NCBI GenBank assembly: GCA_016295145.1
Contig: JAEDLR010000015.1
Location: 1-33,439, forward strand
Origin: Oscillospiraceae bacterium
GTDB taxonomy: Bacteria > Bacillota > Clostridia > Oscillospirales > Ruminococcaceae
Reading direction: 5' to 3'
DNA: 33,439 nucleotides
This document shows positions 8,242-15,849 of the stretch, one piece after another. The position numbers and the translations under genes were made by a program. The notes under the pieces are model-generated. The model worked only from the letters and a program-made list of their open reading frames with translations, was not told the DNA's origin and did no database searches. Position 1 is the first letter of the stretch. The number at the start of each line of letters is the position of its first letter.

Positions 8242-9297
8242 ATGAACCGCACAACCGCCATGGAGTTTGTACACTCCATCCGTAGCGGCATCAACCTGGG
8301 CAACAGCTTTGATTGCGTACCAAACGCCAGGCAGCTTGCCGCTTTGCAATCGCTGAACGATTTCCAGACCGCCTGGGGCAACCCTGTGACGACCACTGCC
8401 CATCTGCAGATGCTGCGGGACGCAGGCTTTGATGTGCTGCGTTTTCCCGTGACATGGGGGCTGCATCTGGGGGATGCACCCGACTATACCATCGACCCTG
8501 CATGGCTGCAAATGGTGGAGGAAATCGTATACAGTGCCCTAAAAATGGGATTCCGCATAGTGCTGAATGTCCATCATGACGGCGCAAAAATTTCTCTTGC
8601 CGAGGAGCATCTGGATGAATCAGAGGCGGTGCTGTGCGCCATATGGCGGCAGCTTGCAGACTGTTTCCAGGATATTGGCACATCCCTTGTGTTTGAAACG
8701 CTCAATGAGCCCCGCATGGGCGATAACTGGGACGGTTGCCCCGAAGGCTGCGCGGCGGTGAATCGCCTCAATGCCGCTGCACTGCGCACAATCCGTGCAG
8801 CAGGGGGCAACAATGCAACCCGCTTTGTGATGCTGCCCACCTATGCGGCATCGCCAAAGGAAATCGCATTCCGGTATATGCAAGTACCCGAGGATGACCG
8901 CGTGATCGTATCCGTACACGCGTATTTTCCCACGGAATACTGCTTCCCTAACCGCGTGGTCACATGGAGCAAACCCCGGGAGCATTGGGGCGAACGCAAT
9001 GACTATGCACGTATGACGGCGATGTTTGCGCGGATTGAAAAGTACTTTACCGCAAAGGGCATCCCTGTTATCATCGGAGAAACAGGTGCGGTCAAAAAAA
9101 CCGATGCATATAACCGTCAGCTTTGGACTGCCGCCTATACCAAAATTGCCGCTGCATACGGTATTCCCTGCTTTTGGTGGGATGAGGGCAACTGCCGGGA
9201 AAACGGCTTTGGCTTGTTTGATCGGCGCACAATGACCTGCACAGAGCCGGAGATTGTTTCCATTCTGACGGGCAAAAGCCCCAAAACCGCGGGATAG
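8242..9297 (+). CDS. Glycoside hydrolase family 5 (cellulase-like), no signal peptide
   Basis: 351 aa. ATG with GAGGGGAG upstream. GH5 landmarks in order: GINLGNSFD (15-23), TAWGNP, LRFPVTW, NVHHD (109-113), acid/base Glu156 in TLNEPR, HAYFP (226-230) and nucleophile Glu280 in IIGETGA. Substrates of the family include beta-1,4-glucans, mannans and xyloglucans. There is no signal peptide, dockerin or binding module, which is unusual for an endoglucanase and suggests a cytoplasmic enzyme for imported oligosaccharides. It sits between a GH2 and a GH27 gene, so a galactomannan- or xyloglucan-derived oligosaccharide is plausible. No convincing terminator follows it. Confidence 0.88.
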   Translation: MNRTTAMEFVHSIRSGINLGNSFDCVPNARQLAALQSLNDFQTAWGNPVTTTAHLQMLRDAGFDVLRFPVTWGLHLGDAPDYTIDPAWLQMVEEIVYSALKMGFRIVLNVHHDGAKISLAEEHLDESEAVLCAIWRQLADCFQDIGTSLVFETLNEPRMGDNWDGCPEGCAAVNRLNAAALRTIRAAGGNNATRFVMLPTYAASPKEIAFRYMQVPEDDRVIVSVHAYFPTEYCFPNRVVTWSKPREHWGERNDYARMTAMFARIEKYFTAKGIPVIIGETGAVKKTDAYNRQLWTAAYTKIAAAYGIPCFWWDEGNCRENGFGLFDRRTMTCTEPEIVSILTGKSPKTAG

Positions 9298-9402
9298 CTT
9301 CAGCAAAAACCAAAGTTTTCCATAAACTGCCGCTGCTGCATAATTTCCCGTATTTTGCGAACAATACCGCTACATACCATTCGTATGGAAAGGAGCCGCA
9401 GA

Positions 9403-9951
9403 ATGAAAGCGACCGGTATTGTAAGAAGAATTGATGATTTAGGACGGGTAGTCATTCCCAAAGAGATTCGCAGAACCATGCGGATCCGCGAGGGCGACCC
9501 ACTGGAAATCTACACCAGTGCAGAGGGCGAAGTCATCTTCCGCAAGTATTCGGCACTGGGTGAAATCAGTGAGAATGCGGTGCAGGTGGCAGAAATCATA
9601 CAGAAACTGGCAGGCTGCCCAGTCATTGTGTTTGACCGTGATCATGTGGTGGCGGTATCGGGCACCCAGAAAAAAGAGTTCTTGGAACGCCGCATCTCCC
9701 CTGCGCTGGAGGAGGTTATGGAATCCCGCCGCGGCTATTACGGCAAGGCAACCGATGCAAGCCGTCTGCGCCCGGTGGAGGGCGTATCGCGCACGGCACT
9801 TGCCTGCCTGCCCATTTTAACCGCAGGGGATGTGACAGGTGCTGTTGCGTTTCTGGATCCTGCTGACCAACAGGCAGCAGCCCCCACCGATCTGCAATGC
9901 TCTCTGATCTCTGCCGCTGCACAGTTTCTCGGCAGACAAATGGAATCATGA
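9403..9951 (+). CDS. spoVT: Stage V sporulation protein T-like AbrB-family transcription regulator
   Basis: 182 aa, close to the SpoVT length of about 178. The start is the ATG with AAAGGAG upstream, giving MKATGIVRRIDDLGRVV, the canonical SpoVT N-terminus; the frame is open 16 codons further upstream but those residues match nothing. Residues 1-50 form the AbrB swapped-hairpin DNA-binding domain and about 55-180 a GAF-like domain. In Bacillus it modulates forespore sigma-G genes; in ruminococci that do not form spores it may control other stationary-phase genes. A GCATA element at 9338-9342 is weakly sigma-G-like, but I am not confident of it. Confidence 0.9.
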   Translation: MKATGIVRRIDDLGRVVIPKEIRRTMRIREGDPLEIYTSAEGEVIFRKYSALGEISENAVQVAEIIQKLAGCPVIVFDRDHVVAVSGTQKKEFLERRISPALEEVMESRRGYYGKATDASRLRPVEGVSRTALACLPILTAGDVTGAVAFLDPADQQAAAPTDLQCSLISAAAQFLGRQMES

Positions 9952-9956
9952 CAAAA

Positions 9957-9999
9957 AAACCGAAGGTTTCCGCATGGCTGCGGTGCCTTCGGTTTCTTT
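9957..9999 (+). terminator. Bidirectional terminator between spoVT and the GH27 gene
   Basis: A 10-bp stem AAACCGAAGG (9957-9966) with CCTTCGGTTT (9986-9995) encloses an inner CCGCA/TGCGG stem and is followed by a T-run. The A-run at 9953-9959 provides a U-tract for the minus strand too, fitting the convergent GH27 gene that ends at 10013. Confidence 0.88.
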
Positions 10000-10012
10000 T
10001 TCGGTGAATGTG

Positions 10013-11272
10013 TTATCGCAATGCGAACACTGCCGCGCTGTGGGGCTGCAAGGAGACCGCGAGGGTATCCTGCACGGCAGCGCGCGCCCCTGTCCAGAGG
10101 TTTTCCGCTGCGGTGATGCGCTCCATCTCCAGATCGTCCGATGATAGCGTCAGTTCACAGGGCAATTCGCCGCAATCAAACAGAGCAAGATAGCTCTCTC
10201 CCGTGGTGCTTGCTGCCGCCCACGCAATGATCTCGTTGCCTGCGATATTTCTGCGCCACAGGGGATGCGCATGGCGCGCCTTTTCATGCATGGCAAGAAT
10301 GCGTTCGTTGGTCAGCAGTGATGTGGTGAAATCGTCCAGCATGGTCAGTTCGCCGCCGATCATCAAAGGCGAACGAAAAATGCTCCACAGGGTCATCATG
10401 GTCATTTGCTCATCGGTGGTAAATTTGGTGCGATTCTCCTTGCCGTAATCCTGCAGAATCGCGCCAACAGGCAGCATATCGGCATCGGGCCAACGGTTTG
10501 CTCCCGTATGAATGCACCACTTCTCCGCGCGTTCAAACATTGCGTAAAGCAGTGCCCACTGATCCCAGAAATCGTCAGTAATGCGCCACATATTGGCAAC
10601 CGATTTGAGAAATTCCGCCTGTTCCACAGGTGCAGGACCTGGAGACAGACTCAGCAGCATTTCTCTGCCGCAGTCATGGAGAGCATCGGAAAGCATCTGC
10701 ATCTCCTCTTTGGCGTGGGGAAACTCTCGGGCAATATCGTCACATTTGATGTAGTCTACGCCCCAGTCGGCATACATCCGGAAAATACTGTCGTAATATG
10801 CCCGTGCCCCCTGCTTTGTGGGATCAATGCCGTAGTTATCCGTGTTCCACATACAGATGCTGTCGGTTTTGGCGATCTCCCTTGCAGTGATATCTGTGCC
10901 AAACACCGGCAGATTCTGATGCACTGCCTGCCGTGGAATGCCGCGCATGATGTGGATACCGAATTTCAGTCCCAACGAATGCACATACGCCGCAAGGGGG
11001 GCAAATCCCTTGCCCCCGGCAGCCGAAGGAAACCGATTCTCCGCAGGTTGCAGTCTGCCGTAAGCATCCATGCAGAGGGGTGCAAAGGGGTGATATGTAT
11101 GGGAATCGGCAGTGGGCTCATACCACTGGATATCCACCACGATGTACTCCCAGCCGTACTGCCTGAGATGCTCTGCCATATACGCGGCGTTTTTGCGCAC
11201 GATCTCCTCGGTGACCGATGCACCGTAACAATCCCAACTGTTCCAGCCTCTGGGAGCGTGCTGATATTTCAT
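10013..11272 (-). CDS. Glycoside hydrolase family 27 protein, probable alpha-galactosidase
   Basis: 419 aa. ATG with AGGAGG upstream. It opens with the GH27 signature GWNSWDCYG (9-17). The nucleophile lies in VDYIKCDD (Asp178) and the acid/base in WRITDDFWD (Asp233). A short C-terminal beta-sandwich follows the barrel. There is no signal peptide, so it is cytoplasmic and would remove alpha-galactosyl side groups from imported oligosaccharides. Beta-L-arabinopyranosidase activity also occurs in this family. A terminator lies 28 bases upstream of its start, leaving almost no space for its own promoter (see findings). Confidence 0.92.
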   Translation of the reverse strand: MKYQHAPRGWNSWDCYGASVTEEIVRKNAAYMAEHLRQYGWEYIVVDIQWYEPTADSHTYHPFAPLCMDAYGRLQPAENRFPSAAGGKGFAPLAAYVHSLGLKFGIHIMRGIPRQAVHQNLPVFGTDITAREIAKTDSICMWNTDNYGIDPTKQGARAYYDSIFRMYADWGVDYIKCDDIAREFPHAKEEMQMLSDALHDCGREMLLSLSPGPAPVEQAEFLKSVANMWRITDDFWDQWALLYAMFERAEKWCIHTGANRWPDADMLPVGAILQDYGKENRTKFTTDEQMTMMTLWSIFRSPLMIGGELTMLDDFTTSLLTNERILAMHEKARHAHPLWRRNIAGNEIIAWAAASTTGESYLALFDCGELPCELTLSSDDLEMERITAAENLWTGARAAVQDTLAVSLQPHSAAVFALR

Positions 11273-11300
11273 GTCACTTTTCCTCCTAAATTACACAAGA

Positions 11301-11335
11301 AAACCGCTGTCTGAATGCAAACAGCGGTTTTTTCG
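11301..11335 (-). terminator. Terminator/attenuator between the DUF1508 gene and the GH27 gene
   Basis: A perfect 10-bp stem AAACCGCTGT (11301-11310) and ACAGCGGTTT (11321-11330) with a 10-base loop. On the minus strand it is followed by TTTTCTT. A T-run also follows on the plus strand, so it could work both ways. Confidence 0.75.
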
Positions 11336-11342
11336 GTATAAA

Positions 11343-11720
11343 TCAGTCCTCTTTCGGCTCAACGATCTTTGCGTCCACAGCATTTCTGCGCACACTGTCG
11401 ATGCCGTTCATGCAGCCTGCCTTGGCAACATAGCCCTCGCTGACCGCGATGATCTCGCCATTGGAAGCCTTCAGACGGAAACGATACTCCCCTGCCTTAT
11501 CCTGGTACACCTCAAACTTCGGGTGCTTCTGCTGTACATAGCCCTCAACGGTCTGATCCTCCAGGTTTGCAATGGGTGCATTCTTCGCGATGCTTGCAGC
11601 ACCGTTCTTGGCGGCGTCCACAGAAGAATAGCTCTCACCGGTGGCGATAATCTCGCCGTTGCCTGCTTTCAGGCGCAGACCAAAGCCTGACTTTCCTGCG
11701 TTGATTTCAAACTTGCCCAT
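11343..11720 (-). CDS. YegP/DUF1508 protein with two domain repeats
   Basis: 125 aa. Two YegP-type repeats: residues about 1-55 (FGLRLKAGNGEIIATGESY) and about 62-112 (YRFRLKASNGEIIAVSEGY), each with the FRLKxxNGEII core and an EGY/ESY turn. The family is widespread, small and cytoplasmic, and its biochemical role is unknown. AAAGGA precedes the ATG. It lies 29 bases downstream of the 74-aa gene, so the two are probably co-transcribed from the promoter at 12007-12035. Confidence 0.85.
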   Translation of the reverse strand: MGKFEINAGKSGFGLRLKAGNGEIIATGESYSSVDAAKNGAASIAKNAPIANLEDQTVEGYVQQKHPKFEVYQDKAGEYRFRLKASNGEIIAVSEGYVAKAGCMNGIDSVRRNAVDAKIVEPKED

Positions 11721-11749
11721 GGGTATTACCGTCCTTTCTGCATTACATA

Positions 11750-11974
11750 TTATTTCTTGAACTTGTCAAACAGGCCGCCAAGCTTCTCGGCGGCATCACC
11801 TGCGGCGAGCTTTGCCTTGATACCGTCAATGACGGCTTCGATCTTATCGTCAGGCAGATCCTTGCCGGTGAGCTTTTCCAAAGCCTTTACGGGATTTTCC
11901 TTGAACTCGGCTTGCAATGCATCGTCGCTCTTGATTTTCGCAACCAATTCGTCGATTTTTGCCTTGATATCCAT
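11750..11974 (-). CDS. Small helical protein resembling the Nif11/NHLP leader fold
   Basis: 74 aa, highly charged and predicted all-helical, with a strong AAGGAGG ribosome binding site. The centre FKENPVKALEKLTGKDLPDD resembles the nitrile-hydratase/Nif11-like leader pattern (F-x3-P-x2-ALE ... LP-D/E). A GG lies at residues 66-67, followed by only seven residues. Similar stand-alone proteins occur, to my knowledge, in many Clostridia without RiPP enzymes, and none are visible here. I cannot assign a function. Confidence 0.75.
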   Translation of the reverse strand: MDIKAKIDELVAKIKSDDALQAEFKENPVKALEKLTGKDLPDDKIEAVIDGIKAKLAAGDAAEKLGGLFDKFKK

Positions 11975-12006
11975 TGGGTTCGCCCTCCTTACAATTTGAT
12001 ACTTTC

Positions 12007-12035
12007 ATTATAGCATATTTTCACAAAAAATGCAA
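12007..12035 (-). promoter_or_regulatory. Promoter of the 74-aa gene and DUF1508 gene
   Basis: On the minus strand a perfect TATAAT (12007-12012) has a weak -35 TTGCAT (12030-12035) at 17-base spacing, just downstream of the barstar gene. Confidence 0.65.
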
Positions 12036-12044
12036 GCATTTTTT

Positions 12045-12338
12045 TCAATTTTCAAACACAAGTACATCTGCCGTTTCAAAGGAAAAGGAAAACTGTGTGT
12101 TTTGTGCGGATGCATTCTTCAAAACCGTGACGAGCTTCGCGGCATAATCGCCCAGACGCTCCTGCAAATAACTGAAATCGCACAGCACCAATGTGACAGG
12201 TCTGCGCAAATCCGTCAGGCAATCAAACAGCCCATCCAGATTGTTGCCGTAATGTTCGGGAAAACATAGGGCGGTTTTCAGCATCCGATGCAAATCCGCT
12301 TTCGTTTCAATATGCGCGCAGAGAATATATACTTTCAT
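12045..12338 (-). CDS. Barstar-family ribonuclease inhibitor
   Basis: 97 aa. It aligns with Bacillus barstar without gaps through the key helix: FPEHYGNNLDGLFDCL matches LPEYYGENLDALWDCL in the same numbering. Asp35 and Asp39, which plug the barnase active site, are conserved; Tyr29 is His. The cytoplasmic protein would neutralise newly made RNase. Its ATG lies 10 bases after the stop of the barnase gene and has GAGG upstream, so the pair is one transcription unit in toxin-inhibitor order. Confidence 0.92.
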   Translation of the reverse strand: MKVYILCAHIETKADLHRMLKTALCFPEHYGNNLDGLFDCLTDLRRPVTLVLCDFSYLQERLGDYAAKLVTVLKNASAQNTQFSFSFETADVLVFEN

Positions 12339-12348
12339 GGCGATTACC

Positions 12349-12939
12349 TCATTCTTCGGGTTCTCCGTACAGGAGCGTAAAGTGTTCGTAGTGGTCGGCG
12401 GTGTAATAGATCAAGCCATCGTTGGAGTATACGATTCGCTTTGCACCGCGGCTGCTTTTGCCCAGCGTGTCGATGTCGCACTCGTAGTAGCTTCTGCCGC
12501 TTTCCTCGGGCAGCAGACCCTCATAATTGCCAAAGTAGCTGCCACCGATGCAGCAACCGGGTGCATAGGGTTCCAGAGAACCACCTTCCCATCCCAGTGC
12601 CTGCGCTTCCTTTTTGGTGATAAAATTCTGCGGCAGCTCCCCGTAAGTGTACAGATACAGGGATACATCTTCCTTCGTGGTATAGCTGCCATCCCTGGCG
12701 ATATGCAGCGATTGGGTGGTTTCCGTATCCACGGTGGTTTCAACGGTAGTTGTCTGGGTTGTGGTGGTGATGGTTGTGGATTCTGCAGTCGTGGTGGTGG
12801 TTGTCGTTGTGGCATGGGTCTGCAAGGTGCTGCTTTGGCTGGAAAGGGCACTGTCACTGACTTGCCTGTTACAGCCGCACAAAATCAGCAAAACCCCTGT
12901 GAGCAAAACAGAAAGTACCCGCCCAAACATCTTGTTCAT
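12349..12939 (-). CDS. Barnase-type ribonuclease, predicted surface lipoprotein
   Basis: 196 aa from the ATG at 12939 (AAGGAG upstream; the frame is open further but without signal). Residues 1-23 are a lipoprotein signal ending in LCGC (lipid Cys23), 41-76 a Thr-rich linker, and about 85-196 a full barnase domain. Catalytic residues in barnase order are all present: Lys109 (K27, ITKKEAQALGW), Glu153 (E73, YYECDI), Arg168 (R87, AKRIVYS) and His183 (H102, TADHY). It should be an active guanyl-preferring RNase tethered outside the cell, serving nucleotide scavenging or competition. Classical barnase is freely secreted, so the lipid anchor plus Thr linker is unusual. Confidence 0.92.
   Translation of the reverse strand: MNKMFGRVLSVLLTGVLLILCGCNRQVSDSALSSQSSTLQTHATTTTTTTTAESTTITTTTQTTTVETTVDTETTQSLHIARDGSYTTKEDVSLYLYTYGELPQNFITKKEAQALGWEGGSLEPYAPGCCIGGSYFGNYEGLLPEESGRSYYECDIDTLGKSSRGAKRIVYSNDGLIYYTADHYEHFTLLYGEPEE
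12712..12819 (-). repeat. Low-complexity Thr-codon tract in the barnase lipoprotein
   Basis: A degenerate ACN-rich tract encodes the Thr-rich linker (residues 41-76) between the lipid anchor and the RNase domain. Similar tracts occur in the GH25 lipoprotein and the transglutaminase-like protein of this window, which suggests a common surface-linker style in this organism. Confidence 0.8.
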
Positions 12940-12965
12940 GTTCAAAAACTCCTTATAACAAATAA

Positions 12966-12992
12966 CAGGGAAGCGCAAGATACGCTTCCCTG
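12966..12992 (-). terminator. Hairpin downstream of the dockerin gene
   Basis: A perfect 10-bp stem CAGGGAAGCG (12966-12975) and CGCTTCCCTG (12983-12992) with a 7-base loop, followed on the minus strand by a T-rich TTATTTGTTAT. It probably terminates the dockerin transcript. It also falls at the 5' end of the barnase mRNA, because the barnase promoter lies just upstream. Confidence 0.65.
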
Positions 12993-12994
12993 CA

Positions 12995-13023
12995 ATTATA
13001 GCACAGTTCGTCTTATTCGTCAA
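12995..13023 (-). promoter_or_regulatory. Promoter of the barnase-barstar operon, overlapping the dockerin gene end
   Basis: On the minus strand -35 TTGACG (13018-13023) and perfect -10 TATAAT (12995-13000) are spaced 17 bases. The -35 lies in the last codons of the dockerin gene (stop at 13013-13015). Confidence 0.75.
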
Positions 13024-15733
13024 GACCGGCCACAACGCGCAAAATCGCAGTTGCATCATTGGCATTCACATTGCCGTCGCCGTTCATTTCCGCGTTGATC
13101 ATGCCCTGTGCGGTGATGACAGCCGCCACATCCTCGGTGAGATAGCGGTTCAGGAGAATGACATCATCCACCTTGACAAAACCGTCACAGTTGACATCGC
13201 CGCGCTTTTTGGTGTTGGGATCATCTGGCTGTTCGGTGATCTCCTCGCTCTGACCGTAATCTATGACCTCCTGGTAGATATTCTTGTGGTAGGTACGGAA
13301 GAAATCCACAGAGCCGTTGTAATAATCGCCGTTTACACCTGCGCCCACCATACTGACCGTTGCATTGACGGGTGAGGAAAGATCTGCAACGCTGAGAAGA
13401 TCATAGCCGTTGGCATCCGAGGAGAAAATACTGCCATTGTTGATCTGCAAATTGAGCTTGCCGTCCTCAATATTCACGCTGACCAGTGCCCACTGCCCCA
13501 GTGCCAGTGCTGCATCGGCGGCAACCGCCACATCGCCCTCGCCGCGATTGTATACCAAAGCCGCTACACCATCGCTGTTACGGGGGGTAAAGTAGCAATA
13601 GCGGTTGGCATCACCGAAATAGAACAGTTTCTGGTCATCGGAGCCGCCCCGCCACAGGGTACTGAACTGTAAATTGACATTGTCAAATGCGGCAATGGCA
13701 GCATCCACATCCAGATAATCGTCCACTCCGTCAAAGGTCAGCACGCCGGTTGCACCGGTACGCTGTGCTTCCCAAGCAGCACCCATATTATATGCGTAGG
13801 TGCTGTTGTAACGCTCCTTGGCGATGTTGCTGCTGTCGGTATCGAAATCATAAGCAAGATACAGGCCATCGGTATAGGGACGGTTACTGCAATAATTCTG
13901 GGTATTCCACCAGCCGTAGCAGGTGCCTGCGCTAACGGTATTGCTGCTGTCATCGTAGTAGTCGCCATCGACGATGCCCTGTCCGGAAAGCTGACCATCC
14001 GCCATGCAGAATGCGATACCCTTTGCCACCGCCTCGCCGGAAATGCGGTAATTGCCGTAGATGCAGGCACTTTCGATCACCTTGGCGTTATCGGAAACGG
14101 TGGCATTGCCCATGACCATGGCGCAATCGCCAACATAGGCATTGCCGGAGATATTCGCACGCTCTGCGATAATGGCATACCCGTCAATGACGGCATTGCC
14201 GGTAACGGTCGCATTGCCCAGCACGCAGGCATTGGGACCGACATACACGCTGGCATCTACAGTGGCGGAAGATGCCACAAAGCCGCCGCCGTTGCTGTGG
14301 GGTGCGCCCCATGTATTGTTGATCGGGCGGGATTTGATGCCTGCGCCCTCAATGGTGACCTGATAGGGATAACGGTGCTTTTCGGTAAAGGGGTGATTCT
14401 GCTCATTGAACTCCGAATCGTCGGTATGCCATGTGAGACCGCAGGGGCACCACAGCGATGCATCGGGGGTGGCAACTACAGTCAGATAGGCAGCAGTTGC
14501 ATTGGCAGGCACGGCAAGACTTGCGGTTTCGCCGTCTGCAAACAGTTCCGAATAGTAGGACTGGCGGTTGGCATCCTCGATCACAATACAGGCACGCCAA
14601 TCGGCACCGTTCAAATCAGACATACCGTTGAACGTGACGGTAATGGTATCCCCGGTGATCTCCAAGGGGCAGACATTCACGCCGGCTTCCTGCGGAGCAC
14701 GCTCAGTGGGGACGGAATAGGTATCGCTCGTACCGTCGGCAAGCTCCAGCATGGTGTAGATCTGCTGCCAGTTCCACTCACCCTGGGAAAGCAGCAGATC
14801 AAGACGCTTACGGTAGGCATCCTGATGTGCAAAATCCAGTGTCGCCATGCGCTTGGCGTAGTGACCGAGGGTATCATCCAAGGGGGCATCTGCCAGACGC
14901 TCAATCATAGCATAGGGGTATTCATCCACCTGACCGCCCTGCAGCAGGGTACGCATAAAATACTGCCCATAGCCATCCAGATGATCGGGGTTCTCGGTGA
15001 GATATTGCAGCAGGGGCCATGCGGCGTAGTAATCTCTGCCCAGCGGAGAGGTAAAGCACATATTCTTCAGGTAGGTTTCAAAGAAATCGGTGCCAAAGCC
15101 CTGATACTGATCGTTGGTGAAACCGTACTTCTCCGAAACAGCATACAGCCACTGCTCACGGAACCAGTTGCCCATGCTCTCCCACCATGCGTTGGAGAAT
15201 TTATTGCTGTTCCAGCCAAGCTGATGAGCAGTCACTGCATGACCGAACTCATGGGGCAGCACCCATGAGGGCGGATTTGCCTGCATGGCACCCACGCAGC
15301 AGAACAGATACGCATAGCCCTGATTATCGTAGGACATATACGCCCAGTCATCTGCCATGCCCGAAAGCCCCGTGCCAGAAATGTACAGATTGGTCTTGTA
15401 ATGGTTGCCGTCACGCAAACTGAGATTGACCGACTGCGAGGGGGCTTCCATGCCAAGATCGTTCATGAAGATATCCCAGCACTCCTCAAGATTGGCAGCA
15501 TTGGTCTGAATAAAATCCTGCGTGACGGAGCTTGCATCGCCGCTGTTACCCCAGATGAACTGGAAATGCTCGGATTCGTAGTAGTTATAGCCACTGCTGT
15601 AGTTGAAAAACGGATCTCTTGTCAGATAGGTCTCCTCCGCGGAAACCGTTGTGCTGAGATCCACAAGGGGCACTGCCGAAAACAGCATGGTTCCTGCTGC
15701 CAGCAATGCGGGGACGCGCCGTGAAAACCTCAT
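13013..15733 (-). CDS. Secreted dockerin protein with HExxH metallopeptidase-like domain, beta-helix repeats and LamG-like domain
   Basis: 906 aa. ATG with GGGAGGA upstream. Residues 1-32 are a Sec signal peptide (cleavage near SA-EE). About 50-330 form a DUF6055-like domain with the zinc motif HEFGH (161-165), so it may be a metallopeptidase. A beta-sandwich follows. About 480-600 contains imperfect hexapeptide-like repeats (VYVGPNACVLGNATVTGNA and similar) that should form a left-handed beta-helix. About 640-830 looks like a LamG/concanavalin-type domain. The last 70 residues are a type I dockerin with two calcium loops (DVNCDGFVKVDD, EMNGDGNVNAND). The dockerin would attach it to a scaffoldin on the cell surface. 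The substrate is unknown. Confidence 0.88.
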   Translation of the reverse strand: MRFSRRVPALLAAGTMLFSAVPLVDLSTTVSAEETYLTRDPFFNYSSGYNYYESEHFQFIWGNSGDASSVTQDFIQTNAANLEECWDIFMNDLGMEAPSQSVNLSLRDGNHYKTNLYISGTGLSGMADDWAYMSYDNQGYAYLFCCVGAMQANPPSWVLPHEFGHAVTAHQLGWNSNKFSNAWWESMGNWFREQWLYAVSEKYGFTNDQYQGFGTDFFETYLKNMCFTSPLGRDYYAAWPLLQYLTENPDHLDGYGQYFMRTLLQGGQVDEYPYAMIERLADAPLDDTLGHYAKRMATLDFAHQDAYRKRLDLLLSQGEWNWQQIYTMLELADGTSDTYSVPTERAPQEAGVNVCPLEITGDTITVTFNGMSDLNGADWRACIVIEDANRQSYYSELFADGETASLAVPANATAAYLTVVATPDASLWCPCGLTWHTDDSEFNEQNHPFTEKHRYPYQVTIEGAGIKSRPINNTWGAPHSNGGGFVASSATVDASVYVGPNACVLGNATVTGNAVIDGYAIIAERANISGNAYVGDCAMVMGNATVSDNAKVIESACIYGNYRISGEAVAKGIAFCMADGQLSGQGIVDGDYYDDSSNTVSAGTCYGWWNTQNYCSNRPYTDGLYLAYDFDTDSSNIAKERYNSTYAYNMGAAWEAQRTGATGVLTFDGVDDYLDVDAAIAAFDNVNLQFSTLWRGGSDDQKLFYFGDANRYCYFTPRNSDGVAALVYNRGEGDVAVAADAALALGQWALVSVNIEDGKLNLQINNGSIFSSDANGYDLLSVADLSSPVNATVSMVGAGVNGDYYNGSVDFFRTYHKNIYQEVIDYGQSEEITEQPDDPNTKKRGDVNCDGFVKVDDVILLNRYLTEDVAAVITAQGMINAEMNGDGNVNANDATAILRVVAGLDE

Positions 15734-15808
15734 TGCATATTCCTCCCTAGTTGCCGCACTATTTGTGCGATTCTCTATATTTTACAGTTTGTATAATACT
15801 GCAAAAAT

Positions 15809-15838
15809 ATTATATCACAACCGGGTCGGACTTGTCAA
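15809..15838 (-). promoter_or_regulatory. Promoter of the dockerin gene
   Basis: On the minus strand perfect TTGACA (15833-15838) and perfect TATAAT (15809-15814) at 18-base spacing, giving a leader of about 70 bases before the start at 15733. Confidence 0.85.
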
Positions 15839-15849
15839 TGCTTTTTGTA

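Noticed and set aside
10406..11314. Long plus-strand frame opposite the GH27 gene, and similar ones at 14297-15268, 17413-18537, 21050-22156 and 22297-23400
   Set aside because: All are antisense to recognised genes, lack ribosome binding sites and give no recognisable protein.
12712..12819. Repeated GTGGT-like units that might look like a tandem repeat or CRISPR
   Set aside because: They are degenerate Thr codons encoding a protein linker; there are no regular repeat-spacer units.
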